Source: G039954875 sp039954875
Lineage (GTDB): Bacteria; Bacteroidota; Bacteroidia; Flavobacteriales; Blattabacteriaceae
NCBI GenBank assembly: GCA_039954875.1
Contig: CP157202.1
Location: 1,488,001 to 1,552,000 of the forward strand
Direction of reading: 5' to 3'
DNA: 64,000 nt
A program made the translations under genes and the position numbers. Positions within the stretch are counted from its first letter, which is position 1, and every line of letters begins with the position of its first letter. Of the stretch, positions 11,354 to 18,600 are shown piece by piece. The notes below the pieces were generated by a model. The model did no database searches. It was not told the origin of the DNA and worked only from the letters and a program-made list of their open reading frames with translations.

Positions 11354-11373
11354 TAAAAAGGGCAAACGCCCCC
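11354..11373 (-). terminator. Rho-independent terminator of the tRNA unit
   Basis: On the minus strand a GGGC-GTTT-GCCC hairpin is followed by TTTTTACTTTT, about 15 bases past the 3' end of tRNA-Pro. Confidence 0.6.
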
Positions 11374-11386
11374 TGCTTTATATTGT

Positions 11387-11460
11387 CGGGGTGACTGGAT
11401 TCGAACCAGCGACCACACGCCCCCCAGACGTGTACTCTAACCAAACTGAGCTACACCCCG
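11387..11460 (-). tRNA. tRNA-Pro(GGG)
   Basis: A 74-nucleotide cloverleaf. The acceptor stem CGGGGTG pairs with CACCCCG, the D-arm region reads TAGCTCAGTTTGGTTAGAG, and the T-loop region is GGTTCGAATCC. The anticodon loop CTGGGGG between CACGT and GCGTG gives anticodon GGG. It lies 33 bases downstream of tRNA-Asn and is probably co-transcribed with it. Confidence 0.92.
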
Positions 11461-11493
11461 AAGATTTTAACGGAAAAAATAAAACATACCTTG

Positions 11494-11567
11494 CTCCCCA
11501 GGCTGGGCTCGAACCAGCGACCCCCTGATTAACAGTCAGGTGCTCTAACCAACTGAGCTACTGAGGA
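11494..11567 (-). tRNA. tRNA-Asn(GTT)
   Basis: Complete cloverleaf. Acceptor TCCTCAG pairs with CTGGGGA, with G as discriminator. The anticodon stem-loop CCTGA-CTGTTAA-TCAGG gives GTT, and the T-arm is GCTGGTTCGAGCCCAGC. This is the intact tRNA-Asn of the window; a decayed copy lies at about 55.4 kb. Confidence 0.93.
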
Positions 11568-11583
11568 ATCTCTTGAAGAAGCA

Positions 11584-11591
11584 CAAATATA
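11584..11591 (-). promoter_or_regulatory. Bacteroidota -7 box for the tRNA-Asn/tRNA-Pro unit
   Basis: The minus-strand sequence TATATTTG matches TAnnTTTG, 17 bases upstream of the tRNA-Asn 5' end and in the gap after the rpiB stop. No clear -33 TTTG is seen. Confidence 0.5.
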
Positions 11592-11599
11592 AGATTTAT

Positions 11600-12034
11600 C
11601 TAATATTTTATGGGTATTTTCTCCACTCGGCTCTGATGTCTTCCTCCCTCAAATTTTGTATTTAAAAAAATGTCTACCATTTCTAATGCTGTTTTTTCAC
11701 TTACAAAACGGATTGGAATGCTGATAATGTTGGCATCATTGTGTTGCCTTGCCAAAAGCGCTTGCTCTTTATCCCAAGCCAAAGCGGCACGAATATTCTG
11801 ATACTTATTTGCTGTCATGGCCGCACCATTACCACTTCCACAAAGGATGATACCCATTTGTACATCTCCTCTTTCAACAGCCTCTGCTGTGGGATGAATA
11901 AAATCAGGATAATCCACCTTTTCATGAGATAGGGTACCAAAATCTATAACCTCATATCCTTTGCAAATTAATGAAATCTTGATCTTTTCTTTACATTCCA
12001 CTCCAACGTGATCTGATCCTATAGCTATTTTCAT
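11600..12034 (-). CDS. rpiB: Ribose-5-phosphate isomerase B
   Basis: A 144-residue RpiB/LacAB-family protein that interconverts ribose 5-phosphate and ribulose 5-phosphate in the non-oxidative pentose-phosphate pathway. Family marks: MKIAIGSDHVGVECK at the N-terminus with the Asp-His phosphate/substrate loop, YPDFIHPTAEAV, and IILCGSGNGAAMTANK with the catalytic cysteine near residue 65. Length is normal. It is divergent from pgk across a 480-base AT-rich gap that may be the replication origin. No frameshift or missing residue is seen. Confidence 0.95.
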   Translation of the reverse strand: MKIAIGSDHVGVECKEKIKISLICKGYEVIDFGTLSHEKVDYPDFIHPTAEAVERGDVQMGIILCGSGNGAAMTANKYQNIRAALAWDKEQALLARQHNDANIISIPIRFVSEKTALEMVDIFLNTKFEGGRHQSRVEKIPIKY

Positions 12035-12514
12035 AAATTGTCGATAAAATATTGAAAACTATCTGTGATATTTGTTGATAAATTGGATATTTTAACCACA
12101 CCATTTAATGATTTTTTTAGAAAGATTTTTTTTTAACAAAAGCAAACGAATATTTCAACTTTTGATAATATCTTTTCATCATATTTACCAACATATTAAT
12201 ACAAAACTCATCTACTACTTATTAAAAATATATTTGATTACAAAGGTATATACTTTGTAAATAAATAATATGATCTATTGATTATCAATAGATATTTTCA
12301 CAAATCAAATTATTTATTTTATTTAGAAAAAGTAATCATCGTACTAAGTAAAATAACTTATCCACAATTCAACAGTAATAACATAAACAATACTATTAAA
12401 TCTTTATTTAATTTGAAAATTATATTTTGATATATATATTATTGAAAACTCACTTATCGTTCTTTTGATTAGATCACTAATTATGTTCTACATTTGAAGT
12501 AAATATATTTTGTA
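12035..12514. other. Candidate replication origin (AT-rich gap with DnaA-box-like sites)
   Basis: This gap is extremely AT-rich and lies between divergent rpiB and pgk. A perfect DnaA box TTATCCACA is at 12358-12366. Near-matches on either strand are TTATCGACA (12039-12047, minus), TTATCAACA (12073-12081, minus), TTAACCACA (12092-12100) and TTATCAATA (12282-12290). A 21-base palindrome with 9-bp arms spans 12273-12293. Plus-strand base composition in degraded genes appears to shift from C-leaning on the left to G-leaning on the right. Together these fit an oriC with an unwinding element. Alternatively it is just a divergent promoter region. No dnaA gene is nearby, which does not exclude an origin in this phylum. 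Confidence 0.4.
12464..12496 (+). promoter_or_regulatory. pgk promoter (TTTG-N21-TACATTTG)
   Basis: A -33 TTTG (12464-12467) and a -7 TACATTTG (12489-12496), 21 bases apart, match the Bacteroidota housekeeping promoter TTTG-N19-21-TAnnTTTG. The ATG follows 18 bases after the box, giving a very short leader. Confidence 0.75.
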
Positions 12515-13708
12515 ATGAAGACTATTTATGATTATAACTTCCAGAATAAGACTGCATTAATCCGAGTAGATTTCAATGTACCCTTAGATGAATTACTTCA
12601 AGTGACTGACAAAACACGTATCCAGGCTGCAGCACCTACGATCCAAAAGGTGCTAAAAGATGGTGGAAAGGTTATCTTGATGTCTCATTTAGGTAGGCCT
12701 GACGGTATTTTTTCTAAAAAGTATTCCCTAAAGTCTGTTTTACCATCAGTATCTGAAATTTTGGGGATCCCTGTGAAATTTGCTAATGATTGTATAGGTA
12801 AAGAGATTGAGGAGATTATATCTGTTTTGAAGAATGGGGAAGTTTTATTGTTGGAAAATCTTCGTTTTCACAAAGAAGAGGAAATGGGTGATGAGAATTT
12901 TGTTCATAGTTTGGCTCAATTAGGAGATATTTATGTCAATGATGCTTTTGGAGCAGCTCATCGTGCACATGCTTCTACTACTATCATAGCTAAATTATTT
13001 CCAAATAAAAAATGTTTTGGGCATCTTATGACTCAGGAGATCCAATCTATCGACAAAATATTGAAGGATGGACAGAGACCTATCACGGCCATACTTGGCG
13101 GAGTCAAGATATCGTCGAAGATTTCCATCATCAGAAATATTCTTCCTGTGGTGGATCATATCTTAATAGGTGGTGGGATGACTTACACTTTCATCAAGGC
13201 TCAAGGTGGGAAAATTGGTGACTCTATTGTAGAAAATGATAAATTAGACATAGCTCTCGATATCCTTGAACAGGCTGAAAAAAGTAAGGTGAAAATTCAT
13301 CTTCCTGTGGATGTTATTGTGGCAGATAACTTCAGAGAGGATGCTCAAAGTAGGCTTGTTTCTATTGATGCTATACCTGATGGTTGGCAAGGTTTGGATA
13401 TTGGCAGGTTCTCTATAGAAAGGTTTTCTAATGTGATTAGCTCTTCTAAGACCATTTTTTGGAATGGTCCTGTTGGAGTTTTCGAATTTTCCAGTTTTTC
13501 TGGAGGTACCTCAGCCGTGGCTGAGGCGGTTGCTGAGGTTACTCAAAAAGGTGCTTTTTCTTTGGTAGGTGGGGGAGATTCTGTGGCTGCTGTAAAAAAG
13601 TTGGGTTACGAGAATAAAGTTAGCTATGTCTCCACTGGTGGAGGAGCTATGCTTGAGAGATTAGAGGGAAGAGAGCTTCCTGGTATAGCGGCCATTATGG
13701 AAACATAG
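12515..13708 (+). CDS. pgk: Phosphoglycerate kinase
   Basis: A 397-residue glycolytic enzyme that transfers phosphate from 1,3-bisphosphoglycerate to ADP. Visible family marks are RVDFNVPLD (substrate-binding start), LMSHLGRPDG, LLENLRFHKEE, AILGGVKISSK, and the C-terminal SLVGGGDSVAA and STGGGAMLE nucleotide-binding loops. Length and domain order are normal with no breaks. It has a clear promoter just upstream and stands as a single gene followed by a pseudogene on the other strand. Its retention shows glycolysis or gluconeogenesis still works at this step. Confidence 0.97.
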   Translation: MKTIYDYNFQNKTALIRVDFNVPLDELLQVTDKTRIQAAAPTIQKVLKDGGKVILMSHLGRPDGIFSKKYSLKSVLPSVSEILGIPVKFANDCIGKEIEEIISVLKNGEVLLLENLRFHKEEEMGDENFVHSLAQLGDIYVNDAFGAAHRAHASTTIIAKLFPNKKCFGHLMTQEIQSIDKILKDGQRPITAILGGVKISSKISIIRNILPVVDHILIGGGMTYTFIKAQGGKIGDSIVENDKLDIALDILEQAEKSKVKIHLPVDVIVADNFREDAQSRLVSIDAIPDGWQGLDIGRFSIERFSNVISSSKTIFWNGPVGVFEFSSFSGGTSAVAEAVAEVTQKGAFSLVGGGDSVAAVKKLGYENKVSYVSTGGGAMLERLEGRELPGIAAIMET

Positions 13709-13738
13709 AAGATAGGTTTAATTTTTTGTCTTTTGCTA

Positions 13739-14899
13739 TTATTTGAGCATTTTTGATACTTCTTCAACGAAGAAGTAAATTTCTTCACTAAGGGCTTTTT
13801 TGAAATATTTTGTATTTTCGTTTTTCTTATCCAATCGTACGACGATTAAGTTCTGTTCTGTGATGAAGATTATGTATTATCCTTGGTGGCCCTGTTACAG
13901 ATAGAAGGCTGGTTTAAAATCATAGTCCATCCAAGTGCCATAGCTGTATTTTGGTGTGAGAGCTGGATGTGTTACTTTATAAACGAATTCTTCATCCAGT
14001 AGTTGTTTTCCATTCCATTGACCTTTTTGAAGGAGAAATTGACCTAATCTGGCGTAGTCTCTTGCTGATGCGTAGATACAACAGAAACCTTTTTCTATAT
14101 CTCCTTGATCATCCAGTCCCTAAAGTGCAGTTTGAGACATTTCTAGTGGGTTCCATAGTTTTTCTTCTACATAATTGGTCATACTTTTCTTTGTAGCGCG
14201 TCGGAGCAAAATTTTCAGTATTTGAGTGTTGGCACTTAGGTATTTGAAAGTTTTTCCGGGTTGATCTATAAATCTTCTGGAAAATATTAATTGTGATACG
14301 TTGGTTCCGTAATAGGCTTTGGCAGTGGGATTGAGTGGGGTATAGTAATTTTCTTCCCAGTCCAGGCCTGAACTCATGCGTGAAAGATCAGCTATGATGA
14401 CTTGATCGGCTAATGGTAGTCCTTTGTATTCAGGTAAAAAATCTAAAATATATTGATTTAAACTTTTGATATACCCTTTTTGTATAGCGAATCCCAGTAA
14501 AAGTGTTACCACGGATTTTGTTATAGAGAAAGAGTTGGATATATCTTTTTCATTATGTTCATTCTAATAGTTTTCAAACAATAATTTTCCATTTTTTACG
14601 ATCAGGAAAGACACTGATTGGTCCTTTTCCAATTTTTCTTTCAATGCAGGAGTAAGTATAATTTTATTATAGTCATCATCTAGAATCCATTCTTTTGGTT
14701 GATTTGCTTTTGGAATCAAATTGTTATTAAAAGCTCGTCAATCGTATATGGTGGCTGTTTTGATGCCTTTTAAATAGGTTTCTTTGAGTCCCTTGATCAC
14801 ATATTGATTATCTGTTACATAGAGCAAGGCTATGACTATTGCACACAGTAGTAATAAGCAACTTATCGCCTTGACCATAAATTGGAACATGGACTTCAT
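13739..14899 (-). pseudogene. Class C beta-lactamase-like serine hydrolase, inactivated by nonsense mutations
   Basis: One continuous 387-codon reverse frame runs from MKSMFQFMVKAI (signal anchor) to VSKMLK and carries five in-frame stops but no net frameshift. The SxxK nucleophile motif is present (SITKSVVTLLLG), as are DLSRMSSGLDWEE, YLSANTQILKILL, and a GLGQFLLQKGQWNGK-like block reading ARLGQFLLQKGQWNGKQL. The family contains beta-lactamases, esterases and aminohexanoate-dimer-type hydrolases, normally exported. The stops sit where tryptophan or glutamine is expected, and all are explained by single GC-to-AT transitions. This suggests a young pseudogene. Confidence 0.85.
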
Positions 14900-14957
14900 C
14901 AGTTTATGGTTTTAAAACAAAGGTATAGGATGATTTTTATTGTACCTATAGAAGTCA

Positions 14958-14965
14958 TATATTTG
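14958..14965 (+). promoter_or_regulatory. sodA -7 box
   Basis: TATATTTG matches TAnnTTTG and lies 47 bases before the chosen sodA ATG. It overlaps the upstream in-frame TTG, so translation must begin downstream. The -33 element is weak. Confidence 0.6.
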
Positions 14966-15012
14966 CTTTGGATGCAGGCAATTCTAATAACGAATTAAAC
15001 CATATATATATT

Positions 15013-15612
15013 ATGTCATTTCAAATTCCCAATCTTCCTTATGCGTATGATGCTTTAGAGCCTTATATAGACGTTCTTACAATGGAAATACACCATACCA
15101 AACACCATGCAGTCTACGCGACTAATCTGAACAAAGCTATCGAAGGGCATGAGCTTGAAAGTAAGTCTATCGAATATATTTTGAAGAGAGGTGTAGAAAA
15201 ATCGTCTGTTCGTAACAACGGCGGAGGTTTTTACAATCACAATCTGTTTTGGCAGATTATAGGGCCTAATAAAGGTGGAAAACCTTCTGGAATTTTGGTA
15301 CAAGCCATTGACGATGCTTTTGAGTCTTTTGAAAATTTCAAAAAAGAGTTTTCTAATGTTGCTGCTACACGTTTTGGTTCAGGGTGGATTTGGCTTTGTG
15401 TGAAGGATAGGAAATTGACAATAGGTTCTACGGCTAATCAAGACAATCCTTTGATGCCCAATGTGGGCTTTGAAGGTTTTCCCATTTTAGGTTTGGATGT
15501 GTGGGAACATGCCTATTATCTCAAATATCAAAATCGTAGATCCGAATATATTGAAGCTTTTTGGAAAGTAGTTAATTGGGATAAAGTAGTAGAAAATTAT
15601 CAAAAGGCTTAA
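15013..15612 (+). CDS. sodA: Fe/Mn superoxide dismutase
   Basis: A 199-residue cytoplasmic enzyme that dismutates superoxide. All four metal ligands are visible: the histidine in MEIHHTKHH, the histidine in FYNHNLFW, and the aspartate and histidine in DVWEHAYYLKY. The GSTANQDNPLM stretch carries the glutamine position typical of Mn-type or cambialistic enzymes. The start is set at MSFQIPNLPY, because the promoter box overlaps the longer open frame and the family begins here. Length is normal. It is a single gene between two pseudogenes, and retention agrees with aerobic respiration (actF, haem genes). Confidence 0.96.
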   Translation: MSFQIPNLPYAYDALEPYIDVLTMEIHHTKHHAVYATNLNKAIEGHELESKSIEYILKRGVEKSSVRNNGGGFYNHNLFWQIIGPNKGGKPSGILVQAIDDAFESFENFKKEFSNVAATRFGSGWIWLCVKDRKLTIGSTANQDNPLMPNVGFEGFPILGLDVWEHAYYLKYQNRRSEYIEAFWKVVNWDKVVENYQKA

Positions 15613-15829
15613 GGGTGGGTAATACTTTATATAAGATTTTTAAAAGAAATCCTTCCTTTTTTATTTCGGTAAAGAGGGAAGATTTTATATCTTTTATTAT
15701 GTTTTGATATTTAAATAATTTCTATTTTGTTAATGAATAAAGTTGAATATTTTTTTTTGGTAAATGTCTTTTATGAGACAATAGTCTAAGATGAGTTTGT
15801 CTTATTTAATGTTTACTTCGAAACATTAA

Positions 15830-17150
15830 TCAATTAATGTCTCAGGATACTACTAAGTTATTTGGCCGATTTATAAATAGTGGATGGAAATCACACAGAT
15901 GATTTCTTTTTTAACCAGAGTGTTGATCATCCCAATGGACCCACTGTGTTTGTTTTCTGAATTTGTATCTCTAAGGATTTCGTATAGAAGTACAAAGTGA
16001 GATTTTATCATTTCTAATGACTCGATCAGTTGTACAAGTAGTTTGATCTCAGCGAGGAAATACGATTCGTTTTTGGCTAATGAATCTTAGGACTTTATAG
16101 ATACAAAAATTTCGAGTGGTTGAACTTATGTTTTACATAAATGTAAGGGATATACTACCCAAACTATACTAAGTTAGTCTCAAGTGTTTTGAATAAAGTA
16201 CTTTTATTTGACATATTTGACCAGGTCATAATGGTTAAGTATTGTTCTTTAAAAGAGGCATCATTACATTCTATTTTTTATCTGGTAATTAATGAAATGG
16301 CTCATTTTCTTAAAGTTGATCTCAGTATGCTTGTTCAAGTTCGGGAAAGTGAAGTTATCTATAATTATAGGCATGTTGGCCAAGATCTTGAAGGTCTCTA
16401 TATTGTGCGCCGAGTACTGCCAACCAATAAATGATGAGATGCGGATACTTTCTTTTTCATCATATTAATATGTATTGTAGAGGTGTTGGTGATGGGAAAA
16501 AATCCGGTCGAAGAAGAATGGTTCCGACTAAGATTTTGTATTGACTCGAGGTTGTGATAAAGTTTTGAGAGTTTTTTGATTGGCTTGGAAGCTGATATGT
16601 TGATAGTTTTTAAACGCTTTTGCAAGTCTTTCAATTTACTGGACTTGAAAGATGTCTGTTTTATTTTTTTTATCATTAGGTTGTCAAGATATAGTGTACC
16701 TGACCCAGATGCAATAGTATGTTTTTGGTTTTTTTTAAAAAGAGACTCAGCAGCAATAGGTTAGTGAAGAAAATCAGTACAGCCAAGTTGACATAGATTA
16801 TGAAGTCATTGTAAAGATAAATTCCAATATAACAAAACGAGCATCACCGGTGTGAGATAGATAAGTGTGCGTATAACAAAAGAGAATGATTCGAAGTTTT
16901 CTGGTAGCTCCAAGGAATCAAATTTTTGTAAAAATATCGATGCATATATACTAGCGCCAATACATATCGCTAGTTGATTTTTTTCTTACTGCTTAGACGG
17001 CTTATTGTCGGTAGAGCAGTTCTTTTATGTCTGGATGGGATAAAAGATATTCGATTATACTCCTCTTCTCGCTGTAGAGTTCCGTTATATTGATATATTG
17101 AAAGAACTAATTTTTTCTAAAATAGCCATATTATAAGCACAGGTGTAGTT
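15830..17150 (-). pseudogene. MutS-like DNA mismatch repair-family ATPase, degraded
   Basis: The reverse strand gives the MutS ATPase core in broken frames: TIMTWSNMSNKSTLFKTLET, LAKNESYFLAEIKLLVQLIE, LYEILRDTNSENKHSGSIGM and VISIHYL. The family forms are TGSNMSGKST, LLDEILRGTNS and VATHD. The Walker A glycine-lysine is damaged (NK for GK) and Walker B is altered. Further upstream a helical, partly hydrophobic N-terminal part is present. This resembles the membrane-anchored MutS-like family common in Bacteroidota rather than canonical MutS1. The many stops show it is dead. Confidence 0.72.
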
Positions 17151-17159
17151 TTATGTAAG

Positions 17160-17480
17160 CAATTATGTACTATCTTTATTAATCGGGATGAGTTATTTAT
17201 AAAAATTTTTATTAAAAAGCATTTTATTGTGCCAGTATACCAGTATTAAGAGTATCAAAACTACCGATACAGTAATGAGTAAGATAAAGGGTTGTTTATT
17301 GTTGTAGTACGTAAACATGTTGATGGTACCTATCAGTATACAATTCATATGTGGTAGAGCTACAAAATAGTTTTAACTCTTGACTTTTTGAAGTGTTGAG
17401 TATAATTGTTAGGAGCGTATAGCATGATTGTTTCCATTGGTTTGATTCTAACTTATGAGGATATATATATGCTAAAAAAT
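17160..17480 (-). other. Unrecognised remnant with one hydrophobic segment
   Basis: The reverse strand reads a short stretch with a strong membrane helix (FILLITVSVVLILLILVYW) followed by a stop soon after. No open frame of useful length and no family match. It is probably the tail of a degraded membrane protein. Confidence 0.3.
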
Positions 17481-18240
17481 ATCATTAAATGGCGGTTATT
17501 TCGATATTTGACCCGTATAGATCAACGGACGATCTTGATGCTAAATATATATCATGCCCTACAGTAATTGATAGGCTTAGGATAAAATGTAGGAGTATTT
17601 AGGTACCGGGCCAACTGGTGATATTGCTTAAATCGATGATATCGCGGCCCAATCGATAGATCTCAATGATTCGGTAATAATATTTTTTACTTTAGTATCA
17701 TTGTCACTTATGACAAATATTGTGTGATCACCATTGCATACTATATCTGGATTGGACATTAGTCGTGTTGAATTTGTTATTATAAACTATTAATATTGAC
17801 TGGATTCAGGATCGGTGAGTTATCATTCGAGTATTCTATTAGTACCTCAACTTTTTTAGAAAAATTCATAGGGCTGAACATATTGATTAGGATTTTGTTT
17901 ACTAATAAGTTTATATAAATATTAGATAGGGGGATCTAATACACTAGTATCAAAGATGGAATTGACGATTATATCTGATTTGGCTATAGCATGTTCAAAG
18001 GATATCTATATATACTTTTGGATGTTGTTGTTAATATACTTAATAGGGTTGACTATCTGTTGCAAATTGAAGGTAATTTGAGCTGAGTTTTTTACGGGAA
18101 AGGGTAGCTTCAGGAAGGATTTATGGTACTGACTTTAATGTTGTGTTCTAGTATATTTAGTTTGCATGCAAGTGATTGTACAGTTAAGCTATTCCTATTC
18201 CTAAAAAAACTATTTTTTGTTTATATTTAATAATTTGTGT
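17480..18240 (-). pseudogene. NAD(P)-binding protein resembling F420-dependent NADP reductase, degraded
   Basis: Reverse-strand fragments are SFEHAIAKSDIIVNSIFDTSV, then RLMSNPDIVCNGDHTIFVIS with DNDTKVKNIITESLRSI, and in another frame GRDIIDLSNITSWPGT. They fit the order of the small NAD(P)-binding oxidoreductase family annotated as NADPH-dependent F420 reductase (pattern GW..IIDLGDIT..RGTE). The N-terminal Rossmann loop is not clear. Frame changes and stops throughout show it is not functional. Confidence 0.45.
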
Positions 18241-18574
18241 CTAATAATAAACTTTGAATTAATTATTTAATTAATTTTATTTAATGATAATTTTATTATA
18301 GTTCATATGTTTGATGGGTATTTACCATGTTTACCTGGACCAAAGCCTGAAATTGTATTTGTTATGAAAATTCTTTGTAATTAAAATATTAATCTTAAGG
18401 ATTTTTAGTAATAAATACCTTATGCACTATGTAGTCATAAGGTTAGTTTAATTATTGACTTTTATGAAATACTGAGTGAAAAAAAGATCTCAGATTCTTA
18501 ATATTTTTTTCTAATATTTGCCTGAAAGAATATAAATTGAGTAAGGCAATGTTTTCAGAGTTTATTTAATCCTA
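18241..18574. other. AT-rich spacer upstream of uvrA
   Basis: No coding potential seen on either strand. The right end carries the uvrA promoter box. Confidence 0.5.
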
Positions 18575-18582
18575 TACCTTTG
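18575..18582 (+). promoter_or_regulatory. uvrA -7 box
   Basis: TACCTTTG matches TAnnTTTG. It overlaps an in-frame TTG, so the uvrA start must be the ATG at 18601. Confidence 0.6.
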
Positions 18583-18600
18583 GATGAATATGACCAAAAT

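Noticed and set aside
13739..14899. TGA as a tryptophan codon (alternative genetic code)
   Set aside because: One stop sits where tryptophan is expected, but others are TAG and TAA, and hemB, hemE and ileS use TGA as a normal stop.
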